From Myxococcales bacterium (GTDB taxonomy: Bacteria; Myxococcota_A; Polyangia; Polyangiales; Ga0077539), in NCBI GenBank assembly GCA_016792845.1, contig JAEUKH010000050.1, positions 1-64,000 on the forward strand: DNA of 64,000 nucleotides. The letters are read 5' to 3'. The notes beneath the pieces were generated by a model. The model searched no databases. It was not told the DNA's origin and worked only from the letters and a program-made list of their open reading frames with translations. Position 1 is the stretch's first letter. Every line of letters starts with the position of its first letter. This document shows, one piece after another, positions 8,621 through 17,740 of this stretch. The translations under genes and the position numbers were made by a program.

Positions 8621-10594
8621 TCGCTCGCGGAGCGCGGTGAGTCTCTGATGGAGCGGCACCTCGTCGTGGAGGGCTTTACCGAGCTGCTGGAGGAGGAGTG
8701 CGCGAAGCTGGTGGTGCTCCGAGCCGCCTTCGTACCAACGCTCAAAATCCTCCACCGGGAGGATGCGCGTAAACCCCACGCCTTTGCCGTCGAGGTCCAC
8801 CCACACGCCACGGATGGCATCGCGGAAGACGCCCGAGGAGACATCGGCGTAGAGCACCATCGCCATCACTGCGCGCCAGGGCACCACCTGCACGCTCCCC
8901 GGGTGAACGCTCTCCGTGCCCGCCCACACCGTGCTGAGCATCTCTGGCGACGTGAGAAGCGGAGGTTGCGAAGTAAGCACGCGCACCTCACCGCCCTCGG
9001 GGATCGTCACAAGCGCGCCCGTGTCGAGCCGAACGTACTGGCCGATGGCGCCCTCGGGCGGGAAGTCTTCGGTGGCGCCCGTGGCTTCTTGGAGGTCAGA
9101 GCGACGACGGAGACGGAGCTGGCGAAGGCGTACTCCAGCCGCGGTGAGGCGGTCGGCGAGGGCCTCAGCGTCCGCGTCACGACGCTGCCGGGCGAGCGTG
9201 CGGAGCGCACCACCGGCCTCGTAGTAGGCCGTGTCGAGCTTGTCGGCCTCTCGCTCCTGCCCCGGACCAAAGGCACGCATCGCGGCCTCGGCTTCGGGCA
9301 CGAGCGCAAGGAGGTCGCCGGGCGAACGGATGGCGCCCACGTCCACACCGAGGAACGTGCGCGAGGGGCGAGCGGGGAGTGACGAAGGGGCAGGGATCAT
9401 GGCGCGAGGAGGCGCCGGAAGGCCCCGCGGTGCATCGTTCCCGCGCACGGGCAGTGCGGACGGCGGAGGCAAGAGGCGTGGCGAAGGGGCCGGGAGGGCG
9501 CGCGGCGTGGTGCTCGGCGACGCGTGTGCAGGCAGACCCCGTGACGCAACGCTGGAAGGCGCGGGGAGGCCCCGCACGGTCCCGATGGGCACCGCCCCTG
9601 GAGGAAGGCCAAGGGGCGCCCTCTCTGGCGACGGAAGGGCAGGCCGCGCTGACGGCGGGAGGCCAGGGCGCGAGGGTGCGGGCAGGCGAACAACGCGCAC
9701 GACCTCCATCCCCACCACCGTTGCCGGATCGGGCGCTCGCGCAATCACCTCGGCCTCCACCACCTCGATGTCGTTGTCTGCCGCGCGCTTCGCACCGGGC
9801 GGCAAGGCTGCGGGCGAACGCGGAGGCGCTGCCGACGGGACGGGCCGTGCGGGCGACGTGGGCGCGGCGCCCTGGGCAGGCTTCGGCGCGCTGGGCCTCC
9901 CCCAGTCGGGATTGGACTGGCGGCGGATCGCGGCGGTGACGAGGTTCCGGCGAAGGATGATGCCGCCCACGGCGTAGGCGTGCGGCGCCGAACCGTCGCA
10001 GGGTTTGGCGCGGCCGAGGACGATGCCGTCAAAGGGCGGCTGATGCTTGTCGCCTTCGTAGCCGAGTCGACGCCCGATGAGCGGGTCACCGGGCGCGGGG
10101 TAGACCTCGCCGGGCTCGCGCGCACGCGGAGGGTTCTCGCGGTAGCGCTCGGCGACCTCGTCCGAGAGGCGCGCCATGCGCCGAAGGATTTTGCCCAGCA
10201 CGATGTACTGCGCGCCGCGCCGCACGAGCCAGAGCTGGCCCTCGCGCGGACGGTCCTTCGACGGCGTCGCCGCAGCGATCACCACGAAGGGCTCCCACGT
10301 CGAGTGGACGACGATGCCGCCGCGAGGCCCACGCGAAGTGCGTCGCACGCGGAGCCACACGCCGCGGTCCTGAAGCTCCTCGGGCAGCTCCTTCAAGGTG
10401 TCGGGGAAGCTCGGCGGGAGGTCGCGCTGGGCGAGCGCCGCGTGCGCCCTCGGTCGCTTCACTTCCCTCGCCGCGGGACGGGGCTTGTGACCGGCCTTGG
10501 TTTTCTTCGACGAAGGCTTCTGCTTGGTGCTCTTCGTGCGACGCGGGTCGGAGCGATGGGACTTACGTTGGCGCTTGGCGCGGGACTTCGACAT
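8405..10594 (-). CDS. Large unrecognised element protein with basic N-terminus, 729 aa
   Basis: The start is fixed by the element promoter (10595-10636); ATG lies 42 bases from the motif start. Residues 1-60 are extremely Lys/Arg-rich and could bind nucleic acid. Next comes a globular part (residues 75-190, with GQLWLVRRGAQYIVLGKI), then about 180 residues of Pro/Ala-rich low complexity, then a helical C-terminal domain (residues 380-729). No membrane helix is seen. A structural or DNA-contacting role is a guess; the family is not recognised. Confidence 0.72.
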   Translation of the reverse strand: MSKSRAKRQRKSHRSDPRRTKSTKQKPSSKKTKAGHKPRPAAREVKRPRAHAALAQRDLPPSFPDTLKELPEELQDRGVWLRVRRTSRGPRGGIVVHSTWEPFVVIAAATPSKDRPREGQLWLVRRGAQYIVLGKILRRMARLSDEVAERYRENPPRAREPGEVYPAPGDPLIGRRLGYEGDKHQPPFDGIVLGRAKPCDGSAPHAYAVGGIILRRNLVTAAIRRQSNPDWGRPSAPKPAQGAAPTSPARPVPSAAPPRSPAALPPGAKRAADNDIEVVEAEVIARAPDPATVVGMEVVRVVRLPAPSRPGLPPSARPALPSPERAPLGLPPGAVPIGTVRGLPAPSSVASRGLPAHASPSTTPRALPAPSPRLLPPPSALPVRGNDAPRGLPAPPRAMIPAPSSLPARPSRTFLGVDVGAIRSPGDLLALVPEAEAAMRAFGPGQEREADKLDTAYYEAGGALRTLARQRRDADAEALADRLTAAGVRLRQLRLRRRSDLQEATGATEDFPPEGAIGQYVRLDTGALVTIPEGGEVRVLTSQPPLLTSPEMLSTVWAGTESVHPGSVQVVPWRAVMAMVLYADVSSGVFRDAIRGVWVDLDGKGVGFTRILPVEDFERWYEGGSEHHQLRALLLQQLGKALHDEVPLHQRLTALRERSERSKGGASLEKIEAQIGALLPRLTAAQRRRGYLLDTIRHSDPRMARGNVTQLQLLAGLPQRALVRYPVDG

Positions 10595-10636
10595 GGTGGC
10601 CGAACGTGCGGCCTGCGGTGAAGCCCGCGCAAAATG
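10595..10636 (-). promoter_or_regulatory. Element promoter motif for the 10594 gene
   Basis: Read on the minus strand: CATTTTGCGCG, then GCCGCACGTTCGGCC; ATG 42 bases after the first base. Confidence 0.65.
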
Positions 10637-10647
10637 AAGAGGGTACG

Positions 10648-11001
10648 TCAGCCCTTCTGGCGCGACGCGGGCTTCTTTGCGCTGGGCCTCTTCGCGCGCG
10701 ACGTCTTGGCGCTCCCCGAGCCGTTGCGACGCGGCCTCGCACGCGAGATGAGCCACCCGCCGTCGGTGTAGTCCGCGTAGGCGCCAATGTCGGCACCCTC
10801 GTTGTCGGCGAAGGAGAGCGCCGCGCGGGCCGCGTCGTCATACGCCTCGGGCGCGTCGACGGCGTGGGTGAGGATGGCCGGGGTGCGAACGTACCCGGAC
10901 CACACGGATTCGGTCTTCTGCCCGGCCTTGCGACTGATGGTCGCCTTGTACTGCGAGCTGCGATCCGAGCAGGTGAGCGAGCCTGAGAAACGCTGTGCCA
11001 T
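10648..11001 (-). CDS. Small protein with basic Lys/Arg tail, 117 aa
   Basis: The first 80 residues are a compact domain (SSQYKATISRKAGQKTESVW, then DNEGADIGAYADYTDGGWLI). The last 30 are Lys/Arg/Ser-rich (SAKTSRAKRPSAKKPASRQK), similar in style to the basic ends of the 8405 and 61073 products. It is the last gene of the minus-strand run starting at 12819. It ends 12 bases before the 10594 gene's promoter. The family is not recognised; the tail suggests contact with DNA or RNA. Confidence 0.65.
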   Translation of the reverse strand: MAQRFSGSLTCSDRSSQYKATISRKAGQKTESVWSGYVRTPAILTHAVDAPEAYDDAARAALSFADNEGADIGAYADYTDGGWLISRARPRRNGSGSAKTSRAKRPSAKKPASRQKG

Positions 11002-11051
11002 GGGATACGTCCTTCGGCGTGCGGAAGTGGCGACGCGAGGGCCGCGCGGGA

Positions 11052-11687
11052 TCAGGCGGCGAGCGCGGGGACGATGCGCTCGGGCGCGACCTGGCGGAGC
11101 CAGGTGAGGAAGAGCCGCGCCGTCGTGAGGTTCGGGCAGAGCCCCGCGCCGATCGTCGCGAGGTGCGAACGGAGGAAACCCTCGGCGAGGTTCAGTCCCT
11201 CGCCGTCGAGGTCGTAGGTGTCCGACCGGAGCGCTCGCACGGCGCTCTCCACGTCGAGGTACCCCGTGAGGACGTAGCGGATGAAGAGCCCCACCGCATA
11301 CGCATCGGCCTCGCGCGCCGCGCGGAGGCGGAGCGAGAGGATGTAGTCGACGGCGCTTTGGGCGTGGCCGATCGTGTCCGACTGCTGGTCGTGGTGGCCC
11401 TCGTGCCCGACGACCTCCATGTGCGTGACGGGGTCTGCGATGGCGCTCCGCGAGAGGAGGACGAGGCTCCGACCGCCGACGCCCAGCGGAAGCGTCACCG
11501 ACGCGCTCTCGATCGTCGCGACGACCGCCGCCAGCATCCCTTCGGGGAGGCCCGCAGCCTTCACACCGAGGAGCGCGCCGTGCGCGAGCGCTGCGCGGAG
11601 CGGGTCGTCGGGGTGGTAGATGATGAGGTTTCGCTCCTTTGCGAGGTAGTCCTCCCACTGCCTCGCGAGCTCGCTCATGGTCAACAT
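11052..11687 (-). CDS. Minimal zinc-metallopeptidase-like protein (HExxH), 211 aa
   Basis: Residues 91-102 read EVVGHEGHHDQQ, a good HExxH zinc site (H95, E96, H99). It is followed by READAYAVG at 125-133, where E126 or D128 could be the third ligand as in gluzincin-like peptidases. No signal peptide is obvious. It sits in an operon with small membrane proteins, overlapping the upstream gene by 7 bases (a second ATG at 11678 would remove the overlap). Protein processing during assembly or wall attack are both possible. The family is not identified. Confidence 0.6.
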   Translation of the reverse strand: MLTMSELARQWEDYLAKERNLIIYHPDDPLRAALAHGALLGVKAAGLPEGMLAAVVATIESASVTLPLGVGGRSLVLLSRSAIADPVTHMEVVGHEGHHDQQSDTIGHAQSAVDYILSLRLRAAREADAYAVGLFIRYVLTGYLDVESAVRALRSDTYDLDGEGLNLAEGFLRSHLATIGAGLCPNLTTARLFLTWLRQVAPERIVPALAA

Positions 11688-12019
11688 CGCGCACCCCCTT
11701 CGGCGAGGCGGCGCTCGTTCTTGCGTCGACGCTTCGCCTCGGCACGGGCGAGGGCCTCACGCGCCGCCAAGGGGAGCTGTGAGGTGCCCGGCTCGGGCTC
11801 CTTCGGCTCTTGGCGCAGACGCACAGGTGACGGCAGGCGCGAGGGGGGAGGGAGCGTCCTCGCGCTCTCCACCGGGCGCGGGGCCGGGGATGGCTCGGAA
11901 GCGGGCTCCGGGGGCGGCGTGGGGCGAAGGGGCGGCGCTTCGCCAACAACTCCAGCCATGCCGAGTGCCGTGCCGAGAAGAGCGAATGCAGCAACAGCCA
12001 CGAACGTCGGGCGGCTCAC
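11681..12019 (-). CDS. Small membrane or exported protein, 112 aa
   Basis: A GTG start overlaps the upstream stop (GTGA). Residues 4-25 are a hydrophobic helix (FVAVAAFALLGTALGMAGVV) that could be a signal anchor. It is followed by a Pro/Glu-rich linker and a basic C-terminal helix (LARAEAKRRRKNERR). This N-in anchor with a long periplasmic or outer arm is spanin-like in layout, but no lipobox is present. The function is unknown. Confidence 0.55.
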   Translation of the reverse strand: MSRPTFVAVAAFALLGTALGMAGVVGEAPPLRPTPPPEPASEPSPAPRPVESARTLPPPSRLPSPVRLRQEPKEPEPGTSQLPLAAREALARAEAKRRRKNERRLAEGGARC

Positions 12020-12819
12020 CGCGCACCGCCTTCCGCGTCGTCCGACGCATCGGCGAGGAGGGCGCTGTCCATCGCCACGCAGTGCGCGGCCGAGCCCTCG
12101 ACGCACCGGCCACCGATGGCGCCGCAGGGGAGGTCCCCCACGGGGAACCACCGGCCGCCTGAGCACACCGCAGGCTGGTCGCCAAGGCACGATTGCGAGC
12201 CTGCGCCGCAGCCCACCTCGGGCGGCAGACGCGGACAGCCGACGAGCATCCCGACCGGGAGCCCGAGTGCCAGGAGCACCACGAGCGCGCCGCCCACGGC
12301 GCCCGTGGAGGGGCCACCGCCCGGAGGCGGATCGCCGTCGTCATCGGCACCCTCGGGCGCGTCCACAGTTACCGCGGGCTCCGCCTTCGGCGCAGGGCTC
12401 GTGCGATAGGGGGTCGAGCCCTGTGGCACCTCGGTCGGCATCACTGCGACGACCGGCACGACGGGGACCACACCCGCGACGGGCACAACGGCCACTGCGC
12501 CTTCGGGCGCTTGGAAGAGAGGGAGCGTCTCGATGTAGCTCGCGGCCTTGGCGGCGAGCTCGTCGAGGACGGCGGGCCAGGCGCGGCCCGTGAAGACGAA
12601 GAAGAGGGCCTTGGCCATCTTGTAAAAGTCGGGCCCCACAGCGCGGAGGAAGCGCACCGTGTTGGCGACGCGGGGGTAGCCCACCTCCAGGCGCTTCCAC
12701 GCCGGATCGGGGACAGCGCGGAGCGAGGTCGTAAAGAGGCCGACTCCAACCATGACGCCCTTGTGGTGGGCCGCAACCCACGCAACAGCGGCGAGAAACC
12801 AGACGACGAGAGAGGACAT
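12016..12819 (-). CDS. Membrane protein with Cys-rich C-terminal domain, 267 aa
   Basis: The start is set by the element promoter (12820-12860). An N-terminal hydrophobic helix (residues 1-20) is followed by a helical segment and a Val/Pro-rich stretch. A second membrane helix follows (about residues 175-195, VVLLALGLPVGMLVG). The last 60 residues contain about eight cysteines in short loops, similar in style to myxobacterial secreted Cys-rich modules. It heads a GTGA-overlapped chain with the 11681 gene. An exposed disulfide-bonded head on a membrane stalk is inferred. Confidence 0.65.
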   Translation of the reverse strand: MSSLVVWFLAAVAWVAAHHKGVMVGVGLFTTSLRAVPDPAWKRLEVGYPRVANTVRFLRAVGPDFYKMAKALFFVFTGRAWPAVLDELAAKAASYIETLPLFQAPEGAVAVVPVAGVVPVVPVVAVMPTEVPQGSTPYRTSPAPKAEPAVTVDAPEGADDDGDPPPGGGPSTGAVGGALVVLLALGLPVGMLVGCPRLPPEVGCGAGSQSCLGDQPAVCSGGRWFPVGDLPCGAIGGRCVEGSAAHCVAMDSALLADASDDAEGGAR

Positions 12820-12860
12820 GATGGCCACGCTCGCACGCCCGGGAAAACGGCTGCCAAATG
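12820..12860 (-). promoter_or_regulatory. Element promoter motif for the 12819 gene
   Basis: Read on the minus strand: CATTTGGCAGC, then GTGCGAGCGTGGCC; ATG 41 bases after the first base. Confidence 0.6.
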
Positions 12861-12909
12861 GCACGCGCGCTTTCGCGTGATGACCTTCTGGCGAAGCGGT
12901 TTGAGTAGG

Positions 12910-13416
12910 TCAGCCGAGGTGCGAGGAGGGCGGCGGAAGGAGCGCCGGGCGACCGGCGAAGTAGTCGTCGCTGGAGGCGGCGTAGGGCGCGGGCACCTTC
13001 TTCGCCTCGCGCTCTTCGCGGGTGTAGTACCAGTAGGTGACGCCGCCAGCGATCACGATGCCGCCAAGGAGAAGCCACGGCCACACCGCACGCGCCTCGC
13101 TGATCGATCCGTCGGGTGCCATCTGAAGAGCGACGTGTTTTCCCGGGGAGATGGTCACCGGGAAGACGCCCACGCGATCGCCAAAGTCCGCGACGAGCGT
13201 GTAGGTGCCGGGCGCCATGCGATCCCAGGCGCGCGTACCCCGCTCATCGACGGCGGACTGCACGAAGGCCGACTCGCCCTGCGACTGCACGGCGGTCGCA
13301 GAGTGCTCTCCCGCGATGAGACGCAGCGAGCGAATCCCAGCCCGAGAAAGGTCCGTGTCGGACGCCGCAGCGATGCGGAGCGATGGCATCAGCGCAAGAA
13401 CCTCGGGCGCGCTCAT
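12910..13416 (-). CDS. Tail-anchored beta-domain membrane protein, 168 aa
   Basis: The first 110 residues look like a carboxypeptidase-regulatory or Ig-like beta domain (TRAWDRMAPGTYTLVADFGD). One membrane helix follows (residues 116-137, WPWLLLGGIVIAGGVTYWYY). A 30-residue tail then contains PAPYAASSDDYFAGRP. This shape (ectodomain, one helix, short Tyr/Pro tail) recurs in many products of the element. The ATG overlaps the stop of the large upstream gene (ATGA), so the two are translationally coupled. Confidence 0.68.
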   Translation of the reverse strand: MSAPEVLALMPSLRIAAASDTDLSRAGIRSLRLIAGEHSATAVQSQGESAFVQSAVDERGTRAWDRMAPGTYTLVADFGDRVGVFPVTISPGKHVALQMAPDGSISEARAVWPWLLLGGIVIAGGVTYWYYTREEREAKKVPAPYAASSDDYFAGRPALLPPPSSHLG

Positions 13417-15641
13417 CGCCCAGCTCGCGCGCACGACGCGCAACAGGCGCCACCGCCGTAGGAGGGGTTGTCGCGTGGCGTCTCATTCGCCTCGGCGTCC
13501 TTCTTCTTCGACCACCACCACGCCGCGCCTCCTGCCGCAGCGGCGAGCGCCGCGACGATGGCCACTGTGGCGCCCGTCGAGAGCCCTGTGGGCGCGGGGA
13601 GAACCGTGGTGGGCGGCTGGGTGAGCTGGGTGGTGGTGTACGGCACCATGTCCTGCACGGGGGCATTGCGCGCGACGGGCGTGAGGTCGCCCCAGGCGCG
13701 TACGATGCGGCCCCCCGGCGCGAACGTGCGCCGCTCGGTACGGCGCTCGGTGCCCGTGTCGACATCAATCAGGTACTCCCCCGCCGCGAGGTCGAGCACC
13801 ATCGGCAGGCCCGGAGTCGACTGAAAGATTCGGCTCTGGCCACCGCCGCCGATCGACACCATCGCTGGGGGGAGGCTCTCAAGGACGAGCTCCACCGACC
13901 GGCCCGCGCGCGCCTCGGGGAGCGTCGGCACGACGGCGACGGCCATGTCGCTGAAGCGCACCTCACCGCGGCCCGAGGCGCGGTCGACGTAGGCGTGACC
14001 ACGTCGGCGCGTACCCATCCCTTGCGCGACTGCCGTGCGAAGGCCCTCGGCATTCACCTCGGCACCGGGTGGCGGCACGAACACGTCCACAATGGCGTTG
14101 CCCATCTCGGCGGGGATCGCCACCGTGGTGCCAAGGTCATTGGCGGTGGGGGCCTGCACCTGACGGAGCATCTCCACGCCGTCCGTTTGGAGAAGCACCG
14201 TCACCCACGCGCGCGAGGGCACGCCACTCACCACGACGCCGCGCTCGGAGCCAGTGCCGACGGGCACACCCCGCGCGACACGGAGGTCGGTGAGAAGGAG
14301 GGTGACCGAGCCCGTGGCGGGGACGATGACACTGCCCTCGCGCTCTTCGCCACTCGGGGCTTCCGAGCGAAGGCGGTGCGTGCCCGCGGGCACATTCGTG
14401 AAGTCGGCCGTCAAAGGGGTGCCGGGGGCGTTCACCGTGCGGCTCTCGCCGGAGGCCAGTGTCAGCGTCACGCGCGTTCCGACCCACGCGCCAGAGACGC
14501 GCACGGTGGCGGAGGTCGCTGCTTGCCCCTGCCCACCATCGTTGCCGCTACCTGTGCCGGGGTTCGTGTCGACGGCCTCGCGCTGCATCGTGCGCCAGTC
14601 GAGGTCCACCGTCTGCCCCTCTGCCACGCTCACCGTGGCCGTGCGGCTCTCGCCCGAGGGCCCGCTTTCGACGACGCGCACGAGGAGATTGGAGCCGGGC
14701 GAAACGCGCACAAGGCGCACCGTTGTGGTCGTGTCGGTCCAGCGCCCATCCGCGTCAGGGATGCGGCCATTGTTGACGAAAATGCTACCGTAGGCAGGGA
14801 AGAGCACCACGCGAAGGAGCGTCTCGCGCTGCTGGTTTTGCCCCTGCCCCTGCCCCTGCGAGACGCCGGGGTTCAAAAACGGCATCACGACGGGCGCCAC
14901 AAATCGGCCGTCATTGCCTTCGGGGCCAGCGGCCATTCTCGCCCACTCGATCTCCACCGCCTGCCCGCTCTCCACCGTCACCCGCGCGACGCGCGTGTGG
15001 CCGCGAGAATCCTTCACTGTGATGGGCACGGTCCCCGGTCGACGCACGGGCACCGTCCAGTAGGTCTCGGCCGTGGGGTCGTCCCAGCGTCCCTCCACGC
15101 GCTCGTCACTCACCCACACGCCACCGCCGCGCGGCATCCCACGCACGGTCAGCTCGGCGCCCATCCCCGGCACGCGCACGATGCGACGGTTCTCGCCGTC
15201 CTCGGCGAGCCAGCCGTTCTGCCCATCGGGCACCACCGGAACGCGAGTTTCGTTCGTCTGCGAAGCTCTTGCGTCCGCGTACACCCCGGAGTCGAGCGTC
15301 GTCGCGAGCGGGACGGCCACCGAGAAGAGCCGCGCTTCGCGTGCTCCGTCGCCCATCGGCACGAGCATCACACGCGCGGTCGAGCGGCCATCACCGCGGC
15401 TGCCCTGCATGGTGAGCATGGCCTCGCCGCCGTCTCGGAGACTCACCCCGGCCGAGCGTTGGCCCTGCCATTCTGCGAAGACCTGCGTGCCTCGCGCGAG
15501 GCCGCGCACGACGAGCGGAACGTCTTCGAGGGGCGTGCGCGAGTCGGTCTCGCGAAGCTCTTGGAAGGTGAAGAAGGGGAAGCCCGAAGGGCGTTGCGAG
15601 ATCGGGAGCGAGGAGCGCGGCGGCGGGAGATTATGGCGCAT
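13413..15641 (-). CDS. Large multi-Ig-like tail-anchored membrane protein, 742 aa
   Basis: Element promoter 15642-15681 sets the start. The ectodomain is a chain of beta-sandwich repeats, each ending in strands such as VESGQAVEIEWARM, VAEGQTVDLDWRTM and VPATGSVTLLLTDL, reminiscent of PEGA or Ig-like modules. A membrane helix lies near residues 685-705 (VAIVAALAAAAGGAAWWW). The short tail KKKDAEANETPRDNPSYGGG ends with CCASCA. The tail closely resembles that of the 26228 product, so the two are distant paralogues. A surface or particle-spanning role is inferred. Confidence 0.72.
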   Translation of the reverse strand: MRHNLPPPRSSLPISQRPSGFPFFTFQELRETDSRTPLEDVPLVVRGLARGTQVFAEWQGQRSAGVSLRDGGEAMLTMQGSRGDGRSTARVMLVPMGDGAREARLFSVAVPLATTLDSGVYADARASQTNETRVPVVPDGQNGWLAEDGENRRIVRVPGMGAELTVRGMPRGGGVWVSDERVEGRWDDPTAETYWTVPVRRPGTVPITVKDSRGHTRVARVTVESGQAVEIEWARMAAGPEGNDGRFVAPVVMPFLNPGVSQGQGQGQNQQRETLLRVVLFPAYGSIFVNNGRIPDADGRWTDTTTTVRLVRVSPGSNLLVRVVESGPSGESRTATVSVAEGQTVDLDWRTMQREAVDTNPGTGSGNDGGQGQAATSATVRVSGAWVGTRVTLTLASGESRTVNAPGTPLTADFTNVPAGTHRLRSEAPSGEEREGSVIVPATGSVTLLLTDLRVARGVPVGTGSERGVVVSGVPSRAWVTVLLQTDGVEMLRQVQAPTANDLGTTVAIPAEMGNAIVDVFVPPPGAEVNAEGLRTAVAQGMGTRRRGHAYVDRASGRGEVRFSDMAVAVVPTLPEARAGRSVELVLESLPPAMVSIGGGGQSRIFQSTPGLPMVLDLAAGEYLIDVDTGTERRTERRTFAPGGRIVRAWGDLTPVARNAPVQDMVPYTTTQLTQPPTTVLPAPTGLSTGATVAIVAALAAAAGGAAWWWSKKKDAEANETPRDNPSYGGGACCASCARAGR

Positions 15642-15681
15642 GGCCCGAAGGTGCGGGCTCGCGCGGAGGCCGCGCAAAATG
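15642..15681 (-). promoter_or_regulatory. Element promoter motif for the 15641 gene
   Basis: Read on the minus strand: CATTTTGCGCG, then CCCGCACCTTCGGGCC; ATG 40 bases after the first base. Confidence 0.65.
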
Positions 15682-15686
15682 CGCTG

Positions 15687-16217
15687 TCAGCGATGCGAGG
15701 GCGTGGTGCGCTCGTGCGACGACTCGCTGCGAGTGTCGAGGCGCGTCTCGATCGACGAGAGACGATGGTCGAGCGAGGCTTGGATGCCAGAGAGCGTGGT
15801 CTCGACACGCACCATCGCTTCGCGGGTGAGCCGCGCGTCGGTGTCGGACTGCTGGGCGCGCGCTTCGATCTGCATGAGGCGCCGATCCACTTCGGCCTGG
15901 TGGCTTTTGCCTTCGATCGTCGCGTCACGGACAGCGATGGCGCCACCCGCGAGCGAGAGGATCACCGCGGCGACGGCGCCGATCAGAAACTTCACGAGCG
16001 TCCGGTGCGAGCCGAGCTCGATGAGCGATTGGTCGTGGGCTTTGTCCCGCGCCTCAATCTCGGCGCACCGCGCGTTGAGCTGTGCAAAGCGCTCTTCGAG
16101 TCGCGCTTCTTCACGCGCCTCCATGGCACGAAGACGCTCGGTCACCGTCGAGGCCGAGCCCGACTGCGAGAGAGCGGTGATGGCAGGAAGCGCGGGCATC
16201 CCCGGCGACGAGGTCAT
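15687..16217 (-). CDS. Coiled-coil membrane protein, 176 aa
   Basis: A coiled coil (residues 25-70, with RLRAMEAREEARLEERFAQL) precedes one membrane helix (residues 75-97, KFLIGAVAAVILSLAGGAIA). A second long coiled coil fills the rest. This symmetric coil-helix-coil layout resembles small holin- or spanin-like and membrane-scaffold proteins, but no family is recognised. ATG 16217 overlaps the stop of the upstream peptidoglycan-binding gene (ATGA), so both belong to one operon running from 19564. Confidence 0.65.
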   Translation of the reverse strand: MTSSPGMPALPAITALSQSGSASTVTERLRAMEAREEARLEERFAQLNARCAEIEARDKAHDQSLIELGSHRTLVKFLIGAVAAVILSLAGGAIAVRDATIEGKSHQAEVDRRLMQIEARAQQSDTDARLTREAMVRVETTLSGIQASLDHRLSSIETRLDTRSESSHERTTPSHR

Positions 16218-17698
16218 CGGGCGTACCCGTACCCGTCGTCGTAGGCGGGCTCGTCCTTCACGCTCCGTTTGATCGCCCACGCGATGCCCACAACGCCGAG
16301 CACGCCCACAACGCCGAGCACCGGCAGGAGCGCGGGGTTCTGCGCGAAGATGCCCGCAGAAACATTGGGCTGCGCGTTCTGCGGCAAGACGAGGCCCGGC
16401 ACCGCAGGGAGGCTCGCCGATGGCGTGGACGGCGTCGCCGTCGTCGAGGGGGTCGACGTGGGCTTGCTGGGGCTCGTCGAGTCTTGCGCGGCGGGCGTTA
16501 CGGGCGCGGCGTTTGGCGTGAGGGGGCCGGGGCCCGCGCCACCAAGGTAGCGCGCGTTCATCTCAAGCTGCATCTGCGTTTTACCGTCGAAGACGCCGTT
16601 GACGACGATGTCGGTCTGCGCGACGCCGTTTACGGCAGGGAACCGCTGGAGCGTGTAAGACTGAAACGCGCGGATCGCAGCGCGCGTGCCGGTGCCGATG
16701 ATGCCATCGGCATTGAGGGCCACGTTCTGCCCATTGGACACCTGCGTCGCGCCCATGCCGCGGAGGATGCCCTGGTAGCGCTGGATGTCGGCGCGAGAGA
16801 GCTGCCCCTCGGTGCGGATCGACACCTCGGCGGCGCGATTGATGGTATTGTCGAAGTCCGCGTTGAGGCCAACGTTGCTGCCGGGTGTACCGCCGAGCGA
16901 CGGCATCCCCGGCTGTTGTGGGGCGGGTGCGGCCCCCGAAGGGCCGGCCGTCGGGGTGCCGTAGGCGCCCGCACGAATGCGCTGGCCCGTCGTCGAGGCC
17001 GCTGTGACGTACGTGACACCGCGACGTCCGCGGTAGGAAGCGTAGTTGCTCGTCGCGACCATCACCTCCACTTCGTAGTACGGCGCGACGGGTGCTCCGT
17101 TGGCGCCCACGCTGATGGCCGGAAGCCGGATGCGGAGTGGAGTGGCCGTGCCGTTCGGGCCGAGGGTGATGGACTCGCCCGCCGTCACGACTCGATCAGC
17201 GCTGTCGCCGAGGTGAATCGTGCCGACCGAGTTCTGCACCTCGTACCAGCCAGCCGCGACATTGCTCTGCGTCTGGGTGGACTGCGACGGGATCACCGAC
17301 TGCGTCTGCGTGCCGCCCACGGCGCCAAGTACCTGCTGCACCTGTTGGGCGGAGAGGCCGTAGTTGGCGGCCTGCGCGCTTGCCGCGTAGTTGTTGAGCG
17401 CCTGCTGCGTCTGCCCTCCCCAGAGCCCATCCACATCGAGCGTGCGCGGCGAGAAGCGGTAGCCAACGCGCGCCTGCTCGGCGTTGTAGTTCTGCTGAAA
17501 CGAGCGGAGCGCTGCCTGCGAGGGTCCGTCGTTCATCGCGCCGGTGAGCGACGAGAGATTGCGCTGGAGGTGGCCAAGCCACATCAGAATCGCTTGGTAG
17601 CGGCGACCATCGGCGACGGACGGGAGCGCGCCCGAGGGCATGACGGGGGAGAGCGCGGGGCGCGGGGCTTGGCGGGGCTGCTGACGAAAGGGCTGCAT
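16214..17698 (-). CDS. Tail-anchored protein with two peptidoglycan-binding-like domains, 494 aa
   Basis: Two PG_binding_1-like blocks are visible: residues about 30-110 (SFQQNYNAEQARVGYRFSP...VDGLWGGQTQQAL) and about 290-375 (ADGIIGTGTRAAIRAFQSYT...VNGVFDGKTQMQL). A beta-rich domain lies between them. The C-terminus has one membrane helix (about residues 455-478) and the tail DEPAYDDGYGYAR. The gene has an AGAGGT Shine-Dalgarno. The protein would hold the wall on one side of a membrane and expose an acidic Tyr tail on the other. Confidence 0.72.
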   Translation of the reverse strand: MQPFRQQPRQAPRPALSPVMPSGALPSVADGRRYQAILMWLGHLQRNLSSLTGAMNDGPSQAALRSFQQNYNAEQARVGYRFSPRTLDVDGLWGGQTQQALNNYAASAQAANYGLSAQQVQQVLGAVGGTQTQSVIPSQSTQTQSNVAAGWYEVQNSVGTIHLGDSADRVVTAGESITLGPNGTATPLRIRLPAISVGANGAPVAPYYEVEVMVATSNYASYRGRRGVTYVTAASTTGQRIRAGAYGTPTAGPSGAAPAPQQPGMPSLGGTPGSNVGLNADFDNTINRAAEVSIRTEGQLSRADIQRYQGILRGMGATQVSNGQNVALNADGIIGTGTRAAIRAFQSYTLQRFPAVNGVAQTDIVVNGVFDGKTQMQLEMNARYLGGAGPGPLTPNAAPVTPAAQDSTSPSKPTSTPSTTATPSTPSASLPAVPGLVLPQNAQPNVSAGIFAQNPALLPVLGVVGVLGVVGIAWAIKRSVKDEPAYDDGYGYAR

Positions 17699-17740
17699 GA
17701 CGTACCTCTGCGAGCGGTGGGCGGTTGGAGTCTTGATGGA

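Noticed and set aside
10995..12593. 532-residue open frame on the plus strand
   Set aside because: Antisense to the HExxH and membrane genes; Arg-rich shadow translation without signals.
13383..16244. 953-residue open frame on the plus strand
   Set aside because: Composition is Arg/His/Gly-rich with no domain pattern; the minus strand encodes the Ig-like and coiled-coil membrane proteins with promoters and ATGA overlaps.
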